Part shown: piece after piece, positions 32,590 through 42,511 of the stretch
How positions within the stretch are numbered: position 1 is the stretch's first letter
Layout of the letters: each line of letters opens with the position of its first letter
From: Brachionus manjavacas
Taxonomy: Eukaryota; Rotifera; Eurotatoria; Ploima; Brachionidae
Direction of reading: 5' to 3'
Assembly: GCA_019054805.1 (NCBI GenBank)
Contig: JAHQIY010000003.1
Coordinates: forward strand, 682,001-746,000
DNA length: 64,000 bases
The notes under the pieces: generated by a model
Told to the model about the DNA's origin: nothing
The model's database searches: none
What the model saw: only the letters and a program-made list of their open reading frames with translations
Translations under genes and position numbers: made by a program

Positions 32590-33535
32590 CTACAAAGGAA
32601 TCTATAGCTGCCCTGACGGACCACGACGGCCAGACCGTCACTGACCGGACCAGCATTTGCAACAGGCTAAGCATGTTTTTCTTCTCAGTCTTCGAGCCTC
32701 AAACTTTACGGGATAACATATGGCGAACTAAAGATAATTTCATGAGGCGCTCGCAAGCCGATCCATGCTTTAGCATCACTTAAGTCGTGACTCCCTGTAA
32801 AGTGCAGGACAAGCTAATGAAATTGTGCAGTGACAAGTCCGCGGGATCGACCAAGTAGCAACGCACGCGCTTAAGATGTGTTCCAAGGAGCTTGCCGGAC
32901 CTCTCTCACTTATTTCTCTTCTCACAGTCTCTTAGCTCATCTACATTTCCCAAAGAATGGAAGATTGCAAATGTTTCGCCTATTTATAAGAGTGGAAGTA
33001 GAACCGCAGTTGGCAATTATCGCTCAGTCTCTCTTACCTCAGTCCCATGCAAGGTCTTGGAATCACTCATTAAGGACTATATTGTCAAGCACCTGGACAA
33101 ACACAATTTGATTACCAAGAAACAACATGGCTTTTTTTTTTTATGGCTTTGTGGCGCACAAGGCATGTGTTGACTGCTCGAGACAGTTGACTACCAAACG
33201 GACTGCGCCAGTCGTAAAGAGCGACTTCGAGAAGGCGTTCGACAAAGTATCACACGAACTGCTCCTGGTAAAGCTAGCAGCGTGCGGCATTCCCGATATC
33301 ATTGTAAGCTGGATTCGTAACTTCCTGAGCGGTCGAAGACAGAGGGTTGTCATAGGCGAGGCAGAATCGGATTAGGTACCAGTTACTTGTTGCGTTACTC
33401 AGGGTTTGGTCATTGGCCCGCTTCTCTTCATCATTTACATCAATGATATGCCGGACGTTTATGGATCTGTTTGTAAGCTGTACGCTGATGACTATTGCAA
33501 TTGTACAATTGTACTATCTGCAATTGTACTTTAAA
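32590..33535 (+). pseudogene. GC-rich LINE RT fragment
   Basis: ORF2 pieces in several frames: SADKSAGST-like text, FPKEWKIANVSPIYKSG, NYRSVSLTSVPCKVLESLI, VKSDFEKAFDKVSHELLL, WIRNFLSGRRQRVVIG, CVTQGLVIGPLLFIIYIND and KLYADDYCN. These are the standard RT blocks 0 to 5 of the CR1/jockey group. A T-rich insertion near 33133 shifts the frame, and a stop lies near 33375. The sequence ends abruptly after the YADD box. It may be the same family as 51296-51910, which carries the following C-terminal part. Confidence 0.8.
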
Positions 33536-33929
33536 TTTTTTTCCAAAAAAAAACGAAGCTTTAACAAATGAAGTTTGGCAAATACTTCATAAAATTAACT
33601 GAATTTTTTATAAATTTACATCATTTTAACAAAACTGCGTTACTTAATTAAAAAATTCAATAATAAATTTAATGGCAATTTTAAAAAAAAATCAAACAAT
33701 TATAAATAAGAAATAACAAAAAGTTTTATTTTTTAAACTATTGACACTCTCGACAAAATTACTCAAACTTAACGGTAAAAATTCGGGGCAAGTCCAGTTT
33801 TGGCAATTCTCATACGTTAACCATGATTTTGAACTAGAGGTCTCTAAATCAAAATTAAGATCACACAAAAAACAAAAAAATTGGTCCTTTTTGCATTATA
33901 GATTTCTGAGGATTTTTCTTTTCTTTATT

Positions 33930-35147
33930 TTGGAGCTTTTTTATTTTTATCTCTTTCTTTTTCTAATTGCTCTTTCGCTTCGTTTTCTTTTAAGTTTGCT
34001 TCTTTTACTAGGACTCTTACCTAAACCTTTAGTATTTTTTTTCAAATAATCAATCAATGCATCTGAGGCACATTTTTGAACATTTTCTTTACTACGTTCT
34101 TTTAATGATTTTTTATCAGCATCTGATACATCAGAAGAACCAGATTCTAAGTTAAAATTTTGAGCTAATGATGCCGATAATGAAATCGGTGCTTTGAAAG
34201 GAGTCCCTGAAGTAGTGGGTTCAGATGATAATTCAGGTGAAGTGCGTTCTTGTCTGACTGAATTGATTGCGATGTTTGTACATTAGACGCCAAAATTTCA
34301 TCATTTGAAAACTCTTCAAATAATTCGCCTATTTTTAAGGAATTTCTTTCAACAGTACTCCGGTTGATTGGATAAATTCCTTATAATTTAAAAATTTTAA
34401 ATGAAAAGTTAATTTTGAAAAATATTATTATAAAAAACCAACCTGTAGCCTCAAATCCGGCTAAATATAAAACAGAATACATTGATTTTTGGTTGTTTAC
34501 AGCAATATTTAACACAGATTTGAACCTCTCCTACAAAAGACTTTTTGTTGACCCGCGCTACATAAAAATACTGTTTCATCAGCGTCGAAAATATTTTGAG
34601 GTTTTGTCCCCTATTCTAGAATTTTATTTTCTAGTTTGCCATAAAAATCCTCTACAACTGATGAAGAAAGGGCTGCGGCACTGTTTACTGTAATTGATTG
34701 TGATACTCTCAATGAAAGACGATCTTCCTATTTGCTTTGAAACTTAAGTTTTTAAAATTTTGAATATTAGAAATATTTTTATTTTAAATTATAATTTTAA
34801 TTTAACCTATATAGCCAATCGTCGGGGTTCCATCTTTAAAACGCATAGATTTATTTAATTTTTGAGCGTATGATTTTACAACTAATTTTAGTGACATACG
34901 ATTCAAACCGTATCCCCACTCGGCCATTCTTTCTATCAACAATAATGGTAAAAATAGTTGGTCTTCCAGGATTGGTAGAGCCATAACTTCCGTTTAAATG
35001 ATTGATCAAGTTTGCCTCGGAATGCCATATAAGTATATTTCCAGCTTGAGTTGGATTGAGTTTTTTTTCTTTGATTTGTAAAATAGCTTTTTGAAATGCT
35101 TCATGTGAATAATTCTTATTAACTCGGATTTGTTTTTTTTCTGACAT
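33930..35147 (-). pseudogene. Broken pogo/Tigger-like (HTH-psq, DDE_1) transposase
   Basis: On the minus strand from an ATG at 35147: MSEKKQIRVNKNYSHEAFQK, then an HTH-psq helix region and the block HLNGSYGSTNPGRPTIF. A second block follows in another frame, EWGYGLNRMSLKLVVKSY and MRFKDGTPTIGYIG. The first catalytic Asp lies in NIFDADETVFLC near 34590. Near 34380 come GIYPINRSTVERNS and a Ser-rich, basic C-terminal tail ending near 33937. This order is that of pogo-like transposases. Several frame breaks and stops make it inactive. Its 5' end abuts the long-TIR unit that begins at 35179. Confidence 0.7.
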
Positions 35148-35174
35148 TTTTTGGTTAAAAAAAAGAGCAATAAA

Positions 35175-37178
35175 CATACAAATCTAACAGATTTAATCTC
35201 TTAATTATTTATTCCTATTTAAATACATAAGAAGTTGCTCCAATTTTTTAAAATAATTTTTAATTGCGGTAGTTTAAAGTCAAGTTAAGTTTCCTGGTTA
35301 GTAAGAATTTAATAATTTAATTAAAAAAAAGATATCGTTTTTAGTCAATTTTTTTATAACGTTGAATTTTGTAATGATCTTTTTCCTTGTATTCATCATA
35401 TTCATTAAATGATAGGTCACAAATATATGGTGATTTTTTCAAAAGCTTTAACTGCATGTTTTTGACTATTGGAACGAGAATCTTTAAGCATTTGCAAAAA
35501 ATTGCAATCTTGAAATTTTTTCTAAATTCAAGACCATTATAGTTTTGTTCTATTCAATTTTTATTTTCGCTTAATTTTTTTCTAAAAAAGTAGAAATAAG
35601 AATATCAAGTCAAGAAATTCCAATTCATTCACAAAAAAGTTAAAGCTACGTTCCTATCTATTTCTATTTAAAGTCATCTCTTTGAGATATTCTTAAATAA
35701 CACAAATAAAATATATTTTTGATTGAAGAAATATAATTTAAAATTTGATTTTGTTTAATGAGCTAAATTAAATAATTGTTAATTGAGATTTTTCATAAAA
35801 TTTAAATAAAAAGTTTATAATAAGATACTAAAAATACTAATTAATTAAAGCTTAACAGTCTAATGTCTTTTTGAGTAATCGAAAAAGATCTTATGGAATA
35901 ATGTTTTTGCTAAATCATAAATATTCAGTATTGAGCTACAAATTACGATTCTTCTTGTTTTTCTTAAAATCATCTTAATGCTGATATAACTTTTAAAAAT
36001 TCAATTTTAGAAGGAGATAACTGATGAAAAGATTGTGTTGGGCAAATTTGGATTTTCGTTACTTTGATCCTTAAAATTTTAATCCATTTTTTAATTTAAA
36101 AAAAAATAAAAATATAATTACAAATAGTCATTCAAAATTTTGCTGGTTTGTCGATAAACAAAAACGATTTTCGTTTTTTATAATTGAATTTTTTTCATTA
36201 AGCATTATGTTTTTTTTTCTGAAGATTCAATTTTTTTCTTGAATTCATCGTTGGTTAACATGTAATTATTTTTCTGACCAATTGTTTCATTTATTTTGAG
36301 AGATTCGATCAATGTTGGAAATATATTTTCCATTCAATCGAAAGTTTCTAATTAAGATTCTGTCAGTTTATTCGTTGAAGCTTTAAATTTTGCAATTTCT
36401 AAATTGGGATCCAAACTTACCATTTGAAACCAAAATAAATAAATTTTAAATTTTTTGATATAAATTTAAAAGTAACAAGAATTATAGTGTTATAATAGAT
36501 CCAAATTTTGTTTGAAAAAATAAATTAAATTTTTATTTTTCAAAAGAACTAAATTAAGGCTATTTATATATTTTCTCATTAATTGTTGGATTGAAAATTA
36601 AAAATTTCAATCTATGATCATGAGCAGCCAGTGAAAGAAAATGATTTCTTTATTAATTGCTATTAAATTTTATAATATTTTAATTTTGCATAAATGATCT
36701 GGCTTTTTATTAAAATCACAACATAAACTGTTAAATATTCTCTAAAGATAGAGAAGCAGAGCTTTATTTATGCGAGTAACCAGCCGTTTTTTTATAACAA
36801 ATGTGTTGAAACATTGATGGGCTTAGTTCAAAAAGGGTAGAGGAGGTAAAATTTATTTATTTATTTTTTATTTATTTTTATTGGGTTTGGCATATTTTAT
36901 CCAAGTCTTTATAAAAGGAAATGTAATTCTTTAGAAGTAAGAAATAAAATCAAATTAATAAATTTAAGTTTAAAAAAAAATTTGAAAAGATATAGGTTTA
37001 AACAAAAAAAATAAAGAAAAAAAAGTACAAAAATTTAGATATTATCTATTTTAATAAATAAGAAGAATGTTAATTTTTGTTTTTTTTTTTCAATTAAACA
37101 AAATTAATCATCATTTTTTCGTTTTCAATTGAAATAAAAATAAGAATAACGCAGCACAAAATGCGATTAAACATCGAT
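35175..37178. repeat. Left 2.0-kb arm of the long-TIR unit
   Basis: Reverse complement of 42512-44514. It contains a relic of an outward-transcribed gene (see the entry for the right arm) and the dispersed motif TATGCGAGTAAC at about 36770. Confidence 0.85.
35341..36426 (-). pseudogene. Gene relic in left arm, outward facing
   Basis: Mirror image of 43262-44348. The first block (MVSLDPNLEIAKFKAS, then NYMLTNDEFKKKIESSEKK) and the last block both carry interruptions. Gene family not recognised. Confidence 0.35.
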
Positions 37179-37285
37179 ATATTGAATAAAAATATATTGA
37201 ATAGTTTTAATGCTTTTTAATTGTTTGACCAACCTCCTTGATTTTCAATTACTTTAATTATTGTCTAGATTTTAATTTAAATTAA

Positions 37286-38632
37286 TTACAATTTTATTTT
37301 TATATTTTCAATTTTAACCTTTTTTAAATGTTTAATGTAATTTTGACATTTTTCTGGTGTTAGCAAAATTTTGAAGTCCTTGATAGCTTTTAAAGCATCA
37401 TTTTCATTTTGAATTTTCTGTATTCTTAAAAAAACCTTTAATTCGTTCCACATACACTCAATTGGATTTTGATCGGGTGATTTTGGTGGGGACTTGACCT
37501 AAATTTTTAAAACATTTTTATTAGACAACAAACTTTACCATTCTGAGAATTGGAAAAAAAGCAAAAAAAAACTCAAAATGTCATTAAATTTATTATTGAA
37601 TTTTTGAAAATTTTACCCAATAAATGTTATTTTTCTCTAGAAAATTCGTACAAATTTTAGATCTATGCTTGGGGTCATTATCCTGATGTAATTTAAACCA
37701 AAAATCATAATTTATTGCACCAAAAGGCAATAAGTATTAAGCCAATATTTCTCTATACAATATCGAATCTAAATTCGATGTGAATACCTATTGTTATAAA
37801 ATTTTTAAAATTCTAGTAATAATTTTGAAAATAAATTACTGCAAAATTTGTTGGTCCCATAAATGATATACCTCCCCAAACATTAAGCTTTGATTTTGTT
37901 TTTGAAGTACAAGGAAACGCGTCTGGATATGCAGATGGGTACCTAAGGTGATACATAGGAGGTTCAAATAACCGAATGGTTGTTTCATCAACGAAAATAA
38001 ATTCTTTAAAATCACAATTATAATGTTTTAAGCACCAGATTAGCCTTTGGAGCTTATGAGATTCAGATAGGTATGGGGACTGCCGGAGACGTCGGTATCT
38101 GAATCCTTTACAATAAAAACAATAAGATTTACATTTGACTAACTAAATTAAAGACAAACCTAGTTTAAACCTATATTTTCTTATAATCGAGCTGCTAATT
38201 TTAATTTTGAATTTAAAAAAATTTTTTTTAACAATTTCAGACGAACTATAGCAGCCCAAGTTTATAATAGTTTGATCCTATTAAAAGTTTTAATTTTAAA
38301 TGATTTAGAATTTATTCGAAAATAAATTTACTTGAATATACTTTGTAAGCTTACAACTTAAAGCTAGCTTGTTTGCTCTTTTTTTAATGGTATCACGTTT
38401 TTCTTTCAAAATCTTTTTTATGTAATTGTTCGAAATATTAGCTTGTATTAAATTTTCTTTCAGAATCAATAATTACTTCTAATGATGGGAGAGATTGTTT
38501 GTTATATGAAAGCTTTAAAATCTTTCGAATAAGCTTTGGACTTTTTTTTCTTTTACTTAGCAACAAAATTTGCTTTTTGAATTCATCTTTTTTTAACTCT
38601 CTTTTTTTTCGACGAGATATTTTAAAATCCAT
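37286..38632 (-). pseudogene. Tc1/mariner-type DD34E transposase, intron-bearing and damaged
   Basis: Minus strand. The N-terminal HTH-rich region starts MDFKISRRKKRELKKDEFKK. A frame break near 38460 precedes ISNNYIKKILKEKRDTIKKR. The catalytic core has FKEFIFVDETTIRLFEPP (first Asp), HQDNDPKHRSKICTNF (second Asp) and SPPKSPDQNPIECMWNELK (Glu). The second Asp and the Glu are separated by 34 residues across an intron, so it is DD34E. At least two or three short GT-AG introns (about 40-115 bp) interrupt it. One in-frame TAA lies between exons two and three of the core, near 37740. The stop is at 37286. It lies 107 bp from the left arm. Confidence 0.7.
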
Positions 38633-38744
38633 TTTTTTCTTAAAAGAGAAAAATTAATCTAAGCTCAATAACAAACACTATAAATTAGATATCACATTAA
38701 CTTAAAAATATCAAATTTTTTTAAATAAATACGACATTTATATA

Positions 38745-39764
38745 ATGGCTGCTAAGCTCAAAAATAAGAATAGAGAAAAACAAATTGAATCAAAAAAGAA
38801 AAAAAGAAATGTTGAGAGTGACGATGAAAGTTCAGATTATGAAGAAAAAGTAATAAAAAAAACAAAAGCCGATGATGACTTAGAAATGATAGCAATAACC
38901 TATGAAATTCAAAATGAAAAACATCCATTCTTTTTTTTAAATCAGGTACCCGGAAGTGAAGAAATAAAAAAAATAATTGAGCCACTTGAAAAAAACGAAG
39001 TAGTCTTAAATTTTAGTTTTAAAATATATTTTTTTTAAATTTTTAAATTAATAAGCTTTTGAAGGGGACTAGAATTTCCTTTTTCCATGAGCATGAAAAC
39101 AATTTTTTAATTGTTGATGCTACAATTCAGTGCTCTAAAATATTCAGAATACCAAAAACAAGAGTAGTGATTCATGTTTAAATTTATGAAAAATAATAAT
39201 TTTTTTTAGACGGGAAAACTTAATAGAGATAACAAATCAAATAATGATTTTATAGAAAGGTCTTTTTCATCTATAAATGAAAATCTATTTAAGTTAAATG
39301 CCAGCTTACTTAAAATTCATGAAGAGCAAAGAGACTTAAAAGACTTAAGAGAAATTATAAACAATCCTTCAGAAAGAACTCAACATTCGTCGGAGAATAA
39401 TGTTATTATAAGTAATTCATCTATGGAAAGTGGATCAAATATTGGAATAGGTTATTTCGCAATAAAAAAAAAATTGTTAAATTAATTAATTCTAATAGTC
39501 TCTAACAAAGAATTCACTTATTTTTTAAGAAGAAAGATAGAAAGAAGATTTAAAGACGATCGAAATAAAACACTTGGATTTTACCAAAACAATTATCCGA
39601 ACATGATTTTAGAAATAAAAAGTATTTATTTTTAAGTATAAAAACAGAATAATAATTTTTTTCAAAAGATGATCTAGTTAAATTCGTTCCCCAACATCTT
39701 TCCTATAGAGAAGCTTGGGAAAGGGCATCTAATTCAATCAAAATGGATAAATCAAAAAAATAAA
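38745..39764 (+). CDS. Multi-exon gene of unknown function beside the transposase
   Basis: It starts 113 bp from the transposase start, transcribed divergently. Exon 1 encodes a Lys/Glu-rich, probably nuclear N-terminus (MAAKLKNKNREKQIESKKKK, then ESDDESSDYEEKVIKK) and ends near 39019. Further exon-like blocks follow acceptors at about 39052 (RISFFHEHENNFLIVDATIQ), 39209 (a long coiled-coil candidate with KIHEEQRDLKDLREII), 39530 (ERRFKDDRNKTLGFYQNNYP) and 39669 (LVKFVPQHLSYREAWERASN). The end is a TAA at 39764. One junction, near 39455-39530, does not keep frame in my reading, so the model is provisional or the gene is damaged. It could be a second transposon protein. Confidence 0.4.
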
Positions 39765-39844
39765 ATGTTAATCTATTCAATTGTATATGTTTAATGACAA
39801 TTTAATCAAGTTATTTTTTGTTAATAAATATTCCTTTAATTATT

Positions 39845-40214
39845 TTAAATTTTTTACCATTTTTTACAATTTTTTACTATTTTTTACCATTAAAATTATT
39901 ACATTTTACCAAAATTTACGTAAATTATGGTAAATTTTTTTTGATTCATAATTTTGAAAATAAATGCTGAAGGATAAAAAAAATTCAATTTTTTTTAAAA
40001 AGTGCCAAATTATTTCAATTTTTTGGACATTTTTTTTTTTACATAAATTTACGTAAAATGTTCGAAATTTACCAATTTTTACGTAAAATCTGGTAAATTT
40101 ACGTTTTTTTACTTTTGTAAATTTACGTAAATTTACAATATTTTACGTAAAATTCGGTAAATTTACTATTTTTTACGTAAATTATCGTAAATTACTAAAT
40201 CCGGAACACCACTG
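39845..40214. mobile_element. hAT-like 3' terminus with TTTACGTAAA array
   Basis: The stretch ends in CCGGAACACCACTG, which read inward is CAGTGGTGTTCCGG, a typical hAT-style end. About six copies of the palindrome TTTACGTAAA and more partial ones fill the preceding 300 bp, like hAT subterminal repeats. No matching 5' end was found. The nested mosaic begins at the next base. Confidence 0.45.
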
Positions 40215-40509
40215 TAAATAATGATATTATTTTTAGTGCGGCCTTCGGCTAGGTTGGTAGGGTGGGGTGGGATGTGAATGATGCGACTATTAGTTTTAAT
40301 TTAAATATATTTATTTTTCAAATTGCAGATGAAATAAGTATACAAAATATGAAATAAAAGTAGAAAAAATGTATTGATTATCATTTGTTATTAATTAGGC
40401 AATGAATTTTTAAATGTTGATAATGTTTTATCTTTTAACTGATTTAATCAGTTATAGTCGAATTTTTTGATTATACTGGTCCTCAACTTTTTGATATCAA
40501 AACCAAGAC

Positions 40510-40980
40510 TTTAATGCTTAAATTGTCGTGTGGACAACGAGACATTGGACATTTAAAAACTTCGTAAAAAATACGAAAAAAGCAGTTGTGATTACTCATC
40601 CAAAAATTCGATATAATCCATTAGATTTAGCTAATCATCGTAGTTTTTGTTTCTACCAGTTACTTAAAGCAGTTGTGCATGATTCTAATAGGCACTGCTG
40701 GTACTGGTAAATTTTTTACAATATCTGCATTATCTACACTATTACAGAAAACTTTAAGACGTTGTGCACCTACTGCAAAAGCAGCAATTATTATCAGCGG
40801 CGAAACCATTCATAGTTTACTTAATATTACAATAGATTCAGAAAATAAAAAACTAAGTAATTAAAAACCATGCGTACTCTATGAAGAATTTAAATTTGTA
40901 AAATTCCTAATTTTAGATGATTATTCAATGTTGTGCCAAAAAATATTCGGTATTATAGATCACAATACCAATTCGAAAAA
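40510..40980 (+). pseudogene. Helitron Pif1-like helicase fragment
   Basis: Pieces KKAVVITHPKIRYNPLDLAN and, one frame over, ILIGTAGTGKFFTISALSTL (Walker A with the Ser replaced by Phe), then APTAKAAIIISGETIHSLL, then FLILDDYSMLCQKIFGIID (Walker B). This order is that of the Pif1/RecD-type helicase half of Helitron replicases. A frameshift lies near 40680 and a stop near 40862. It is truncated at both ends. Confidence 0.75.
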
Positions 40981-41009
40981 AAAAATCGAAAAAAATGTCT
41001 TTTTTTAAT

Positions 41010-41640
41010 TCACGCACACGGAGCCGCTTTTATAATTTTCTATTCACCTTTTTTTAAATTTTCGGGAACATTGTCATCGGGTAAGGAATCAAGATTAATA
41101 TGATTTATTAAAACTTTGTATTGTTTCCATATCGGATTATTTTCGATTAAAAAATTAAGGGCTGTTTGAACTCTTATTTTATTAATTATAAAGTCTTTCG
41201 ATGTGTTATTTGTGTGCCAGTTTTTTTTACTATAAGCAAAGATTATTCGGTGACATGTCTGGGTAGAGAAAATACAATTCCTGAAATATCCTGATTAAAA
41301 TTTACAACATATCCTCTTCTAATATATTGACCACCAGCCAATCGATAAACTGACAAAACAGGTAAAAAAGGAGTTATAAAAATCTCTTCTACCATTTTTA
41401 AATTGAAAAAACATTTTTTAATTTCATCAGTCAACAAATGATGACCAGGTATCATAACATTTGTGTCTGTAAATCGATTAGAAATTGAGCAAGTATCACA
41501 CCTTTTGTGTTTAGTTGGTCATAATTCATGTAAATTGTTGCAAAAAAACGGGTCAAATTCTTTTAATGAAGAATAAAATTCTTTTATTTCTTCTATTCCC
41601 TATTTCTGTCCATAAAGTGGGCCAATTTTGTTTCGTTAAA
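41010..41640 (-). pseudogene. Helitron N-terminal domain (DUF6570-like) fragment
   Basis: Minus strand: KRCDTCSISNRF, MIPGHHLLTDEIKKC, MVEEIFITPFLPVLSVYRLA, GGQYIRRGYVVNFNQDISG and IVFSLPRHVTE. Downstream are degraded blocks ending in the LPDDNVPE-like text near 41075. These match the conserved Helitron region upstream of the Rep domain. It has internal stops and is opposite in strand to the helicase piece, so the two are rearranged relative to a normal Helitron. Confidence 0.75.
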
Positions 41641-41689
41641 TTCTTTTAGATATTGATCTTTGCTCATTAATGAACCTAGATATTTAGAT

Positions 41690-42256
41690 TAGAAGCCCAT
41701 GGGCTAATAGAATTTTTATTATCAATTTTAACTTTTTTAATTGGTGCAATTGAATCTACTTTACTTATAATTGAGTTCTTTTGGGAGTTCCATTTATCAT
41801 TAGGTAGATCAAATGAAGATAAAAAAAAAATAAAGATTGAGATTTGAAGTCATGGTGAGAGATTTTCTCTGAGATTTTATAAAAATTATTCTCAGAAAGA
41901 TTTCTAACAGATCTGTAAACGGAGGTGCTTTTTATTGAGGAAATATCTAGTGTGATAACTAACATTCTATGATCACTTATAGAATATTAATGGATGAAGT
42001 CGATTTTATTAGATTTTGGTTATGCAGTACGAGATCTTTTTGAGAAACACTGGTTATTAATTTCCAAAACGAAGTTTTTTAGTCCGTAACTTAAAAGAAA
42101 ACATTTAAGGATTTCATTTTTTTTTAAAGAATCTATATTAAAATCTCCAATAAAAAAAAGGGGATCTTCGATGTTTATGGTTAAGAGGAAATTTCCAATT
42201 TTATCAAGATAATCACTATCATTAAAATATCTGTTTGGGGCTTTATATTTCAACAT
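41690..42256 (-). pseudogene. LINE endonuclease fragment
   Basis: Minus strand: YLDKIGNFLLTINIEDPLFF, IGDFNIDSLKKNEILKCF, then in another frame SISDHRMLVITLDISSIKST. The GDFNID and SDHR blocks are diagnostic of APE-type LINE endonucleases. Frame breaks and stops are present (first near 42020). Confidence 0.7.
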
Positions 42257-42511
42257 TTCAACAAATGATTAAAATGATTATCAATACATTTTTTCTACTT
42301 TTATTTCATATTTTGTATACTTATTTCATCTGCAATTTGAAAAATAAATATATTTAAATTAAAACTAATAGTCGCATCATTCACATCCCACCCCACCCTA
42401 CCAACCTAGCCGAAGGCCGCACTAAAAATAATATCATTATTTAATTTAATTGGTATCATAATCAACGGCGTAAAAAAAAAAAAAAAGAAATAAAATACTT
42501 TATGGAAGTCC

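Larger units (their letters stand above)
40215..42443. mobile_element. Nested 2.2-kb mosaic element with ~170-bp TIRs
   Basis: TIRs at 40215-40382 and about 42276-42443 are near-identical inverses, starting TAAATAATGATATTATTTTT and including a GC-rich block (GGTAGGGTGGGGTGGGATG). Inside are a plus-strand Helitron helicase piece, a minus-strand Helitron N-terminal piece and a minus-strand LINE endonuclease piece. This looks like a non-autonomous TIR element that has collected fragments, or an insertion pile-up inside one. No target duplication is evident. Confidence 0.6.

Noticed and set aside
34415-34693. Plus-strand ORF as a gene
   Set aside because: It is antisense to the pogo-like transposase block containing NIFDADETVF, which is the real signal.
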